Assembly (NCBI GenBank): GCA_023954175.1
Contig: JAMLIM010000003.1
Coordinates: 24,656 to 88,655 of the forward strand
Reading direction: 5' to 3'
Origin: Rhizobacter sp.
GTDB taxonomy: Bacteria > Pseudomonadota > Gammaproteobacteria > Burkholderiales > Burkholderiaceae_C
Length of the DNA: 64,000 nt
Below, piece after piece: positions 61,678 to 64,000 of this stretch. Every line of letters begins with the position of its first letter. The stretch's first letter is position 1. A program made the position numbers and the translations under genes. The notes beneath the pieces were generated by a model. The model made no database searches. It had not been told where the DNA came from and saw only the letters and a list, made by a program, of their open reading frames with translations.

Positions 61678-62213
61678 GCCGCCGACTGACGCAACCACTG
61701 GCCGTGGCCGCGCTGGCGGTGCTGACGCTCACGGCGTGCGGCGGCGAGCAGCAGGAGCTGCAGCAGTGGATGGACCAGCAAAAGCGCGAGGTCAAGCCGA
61801 GTGTGGAGCCGCTGTCGCCGCCGAAGAAGTTCAACCCCCAGCCCTATGCGCAGAGCGAGGGTGTCGAGCCGTTCAGCCCGCAAAAGCTCACGGTGGCCCT
61901 GAAGCAGGAATCGCGTCAGCCGAACTCGGTCATCGCGGCCGAATACAACCGCCGCAAGGAGCCGCTCGAGGCCTTTCCGCTGGACAGCATGACGATGGTC
62001 GGCAGCGTGATGAAGAACGGCAAGCCGTACGCGCTGTTGCGCGTTGATAACCTGCTTTACCAGGTCAAACTGGGCGATTACCTCGGCCAGAACTACGGCA
62101 AGATCATCAAGATCACGGAAACCGATGTCGCGTTGAGAGAGATCGTTCAAGACGCGGCCGGCGAGTGGATCGAGCGCCCGAGCTCCCTCCAGCTTCAGGA
62201 GCGGACGCGATGA
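61674..62213 (+). CDS. pilP: Type IV pilus lipoprotein PilP
   Basis: A 179-residue inner-membrane lipoprotein. Lipobox L-T-L-T-A-C-G with Cys at about residue 22. The C-terminal HR-like domain has M-V-G-S-V-M-K-N-G-K-P-Y-A-L-L-R-V-D, then G-D-Y-L-G-Q-N-Y-G-K-I. PilP links PilNO to the PilQ secretin. ATG overlaps the pilO stop as ATGA. Confidence 0.96.
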   Translation: MSRRLTQPLAVAALAVLTLTACGGEQQELQQWMDQQKREVKPSVEPLSPPKKFNPQPYAQSEGVEPFSPQKLTVALKQESRQPNSVIAAEYNRRKEPLEAFPLDSMTMVGSVMKNGKPYALLRVDNLLYQVKLGDYLGQNYGKIIKITETDVALREIVQDAAGEWIERPSSLQLQERTR

Positions 62214-62233
62214 ACACACCCCAGGAGAAACGA

Positions 62234-64000
62234 ATGATGCGCAACTGGCCCGCACGGTCGCTGGCAATCGCCTTGCTGGCCACCGCGACGATCTCGGCCT
62301 GGGCCGAAAACGCCATCCGTTCTATTTCGAGCACGGTGCAAGCCGGCGCCGAAGTTGTCCGCGTCGAGTTCAGCGAACCGCTGACGGCGCCGCCTGCAGG
62401 CTTTTCCGTGCAGACGCCGCCGCGCATCGCGATCGACCTGCCGGGCGTGAGCAATGCGATGGGCAAGCCCAAGGTCGAGATCAATCAGGGCAACCTGCGT
62501 TCGGCCAATGTCGCGGTCTCGGGCGATCGCGCACGCCTCGTGCTCAACCTGAAGTCGCCCGCCAACTACACGACGCAGATCCAGGGCAATGCACTGCTCG
62601 TCGTCCTCGAGAACGTGCCGACGGCGCAGAACCAGGCCAACAGCGAAGGCGTTGCGGTGCAGTTCGCGCCGAGCCAGAACGACTCGCCGCTTGCGCTGCG
62701 CGACATCGATTTCCGCCGCGGCCAGGGTGACGCCGGCCGTGTCGTCGTCGAGCTGCCGAACAGCCAGGTCGGCGTCGACATCCAGCAAAAGGGCAAGACG
62801 CTGGTGGTCGACTTCCTGAAGTCGACGCTGCCCGACAAGCTGCGCCGCCGCCTCGACGTGACCGACTTCGGCACCCCCGTGACCGCGGTGACGACGACCC
62901 AGAACGGCGACCGCGTCCGCATGGTGGTCGAGCCGCAGGGCGCGTGGGAGCACAGTGCCTACCAGACGGACAACCAGTTCGTGCTCGAGGTGCGGCCGAT
63001 CAAGGTCGACCCGAACAAGCTCGTGCAGGGCCCCGGCTTCTCGGGCGAGAAGCTGTCGCTGAACTTCCAGAACATCGAAGTGCGCGCGCTGCTGCAGGTG
63101 ATCGCCGACTTCACGAACTTCAACGTCGTGACGAGCGACACCGTGACTGGCAACGTCACGCTGCGCCTGAAGGACGTGCCCTGGGATCAGGCGCTCGACA
63201 TCATCCTCGAGGCCAAGGGCCTCGGGATGCGCAAGTCGGGCAACGTGATCCTGATCGCGCCGAAGGAAGAGCTGGCTGCGCGCCGCAAGGCAGGGCTCGC
63301 TGCGGAGCAGGAGGTGCTTGCGCTCGAAGTCGTCAAGACGCAGGCCTTCCAGCTCAACTACGCCAAGGCCGAAGACATCATGAAGCAGATCGTCGCCAAT
63401 CAGGCGGTGGCGAATCAGCAGTCCGGCGGCGGTGGCAACAGCAACCGGCTCCTGTCGCCGCGCGGCAGCGTCGCCTTCGACGTCCGTACCAATCAGGTGT
63501 TCGTCACCGACATTCCGTCCAAGATCGAGGAAGTGGCGCAGGTCATCGCCCGCATCGACATCCCGGTGCGCCAGGTGCAGATCGAAGCCCGCATCGTGAT
63601 CGCCGACGACACCTTCGGCCGCTCGCTCGGTGTCAAGCTCGGCTTTGCCGACCTCAGCCTGAAGAACGGCTATGCGCCGGGGGTCAGCGTCGGCGGTGAC
63701 GCCCGCGCCACGGTCGGCGGCAACCTGGCCGCGGTCGGCGGGCAGACGGGGCAGATTCCGGGACCGCTGTGGAACGACACCCAGTTCGTGAACCTGCCTG
63801 CCACCGCACAGGGCGGCTTCAACCCGGCCACCTTCGCGCTGTCGCTCTTCTCGACCAGCGCGGCCCGCTTCCTGAACCTCGAGATCTCGGCGATGGAAGC
63901 CGACGGCAAGGGCAAGGTCGTTTCCAGCCCGCGCCTGATCACGGCCGACCAGCAGAAGGCGTCGATCAAGCAGGGCACGCGCATTCCCTACCAGCAGGCC
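62234..64000 (+). CDS. pilQ: Type IV pilus secretin PilQ (3' end outside window)
   Basis: The open frame runs off the window edge with ~589 residues present. ATG 62234 has AGGAG 7 nt upstream and gives a signal peptide (M-M-R-N-W-P-A-R-S-L-A-I-A-L-L-A); an earlier ATG (62210) overlaps the pilP stop. Two AMIN domains (residues ~30-260, D-L-P-G-V and V-E-L-P-N) precede the N0/N1 secretin region (S-L-N-F-Q-N-I-E-V-R-A-L-L-Q-V-I-A-D-F-T-N) and the start of the core (V-Q-I-E-A-R-I-V-I-A-D-D). Outer-membrane pore of the pilus. Confidence 0.96.
   Translation, partial: MMRNWPARSLAIALLATATISAWAENAIRSISSTVQAGAEVVRVEFSEPLTAPPAGFSVQTPPRIAIDLPGVSNAMGKPKVEINQGNLRSANVAVSGDRARLVLNLKSPANYTTQIQGNALLVVLENVPTAQNQANSEGVAVQFAPSQNDSPLALRDIDFRRGQGDAGRVVVELPNSQVGVDIQQKGKTLVVDFLKSTLPDKLRRRLDVTDFGTPVTAVTTTQNGDRVRMVVEPQGAWEHSAYQTDNQFVLEVRPIKVDPNKLVQGPGFSGEKLSLNFQNIEVRALLQVIADFTNFNVVTSDTVTGNVTLRLKDVPWDQALDIILEAKGLGMRKSGNVILIAPKEELAARRKAGLAAEQEVLALEVVKTQAFQLNYAKAEDIMKQIVANQAVANQQSGGGGNSNRLLSPRGSVAFDVRTNQVFVTDIPSKIEEVAQVIARIDIPVRQVQIEARIVIADDTFGRSLGVKLGFADLSLKNGYAPGVSVGGDARATVGGNLAAVGGQTGQIPGPLWNDTQFVNLPATAQGGFNPATFALSLFSTSAARFLNLEISAMEADGKGKVVSSPRLITADQQKASIKQGTRIPYQQA

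Noticed and set aside
1-64000. CRISPR arrays, tRNA or rRNA genes, transposases, prophage genes
   Set aside because: No spaced identical repeats, no tRNA T-loop/acceptor pattern and no integrase or transposase motif were found; a computed scan (tRNAscan-SE, ISfinder) would settle this.

Overview
The window is GC-rich (roughly two thirds G+C by eye), densely coded chromosomal DNA of a Gram-negative bacterium. Gene content and order point to a betaproteobacterium of the order Burkholderiales: ftsZ-lpxC; rplM-rpsI-erpA with anmK, an M23 peptidase and tyrS; lysA-lptM-cyaY facing a class A PBP and pilMNOPQ; a Burkholderiales-type trimeric porin; a divergent gspC/gsp operon. I place it near the Comamonadaceae/Rubrivivax-Leptothrix group by inference only. 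I found no tRNA, rRNA, CRISPR array, transposase or prophage gene.

Layout. 0-2 kb: end of ftsZ, lpxC, two small membrane proteins. 2-5.3 kb: mostly minus-strand small proteins, a DNA-binding-like regulator, a DUF2726 protein and a GNAT acetyltransferase. 5.5-13.6 kb: housekeeping block (rplM, rpsI, erpA, anmK, M23 peptidase, tyrS, a YfeK-like protein, a cation efflux protein, dtd, a lipoprotein). 13.7-23.7 kb: a minus-strand Liv-type ABC importer with two CoA ligases, next to a divergent Crp/Fnr regulator; probably import and CoA activation of an organic acid. 23.8-29 kb: a large unknown protein, a cytosolic 5'-nucleotidase, a PagL-like lipid A deacylase and a lone AAA+ ATPase. 29-42.4 kb: type II secretion genes (gspF,E,D,N,M,L,K,J,I,H on minus; gspC on plus), interrupted by two copies of a ~0.5 kb palindromic repeat and carrying damaged genes (gspE and gspH frameshifted, no recognisable gspG). 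42.5-48.2 kb: frameshifted cobT, ilvA with a candidate small RNA upstream, an OsmC protein, coq7 and a strongly expressed porin. 48.3-54.6 kb: a dipeptide/oligopeptide ABC importer with a lipoprotein gene inside and a tandem 110-bp repeat between its two ATPase genes. 54.6-64 kb: lysA, lptM, cyaY, PBP1A, and the type IV pilus alignment operon pilMNOP with the first part of pilQ.

Striking points. (1) Two large, same-orientation copies of an imperfect palindrome split the gsp operon. (2) Two tandem 110-bp units between dppD and dppF encode two chained 37-residue frames and preserve ATGA stop-start overlaps throughout. (3) Six genes have a sigma70-like -10 hexamer exactly 6 nt before the ATG, which predicts leaderless mRNAs. 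(4) A ~105-nt RNA with a CUCCUCC anti-Shine-Dalgarno stretch and a good terminator lies upstream of ilvA. Single-base frameshifts in gspE, gspH and cobT may be real decay or sequencing errors; the window alone cannot decide.
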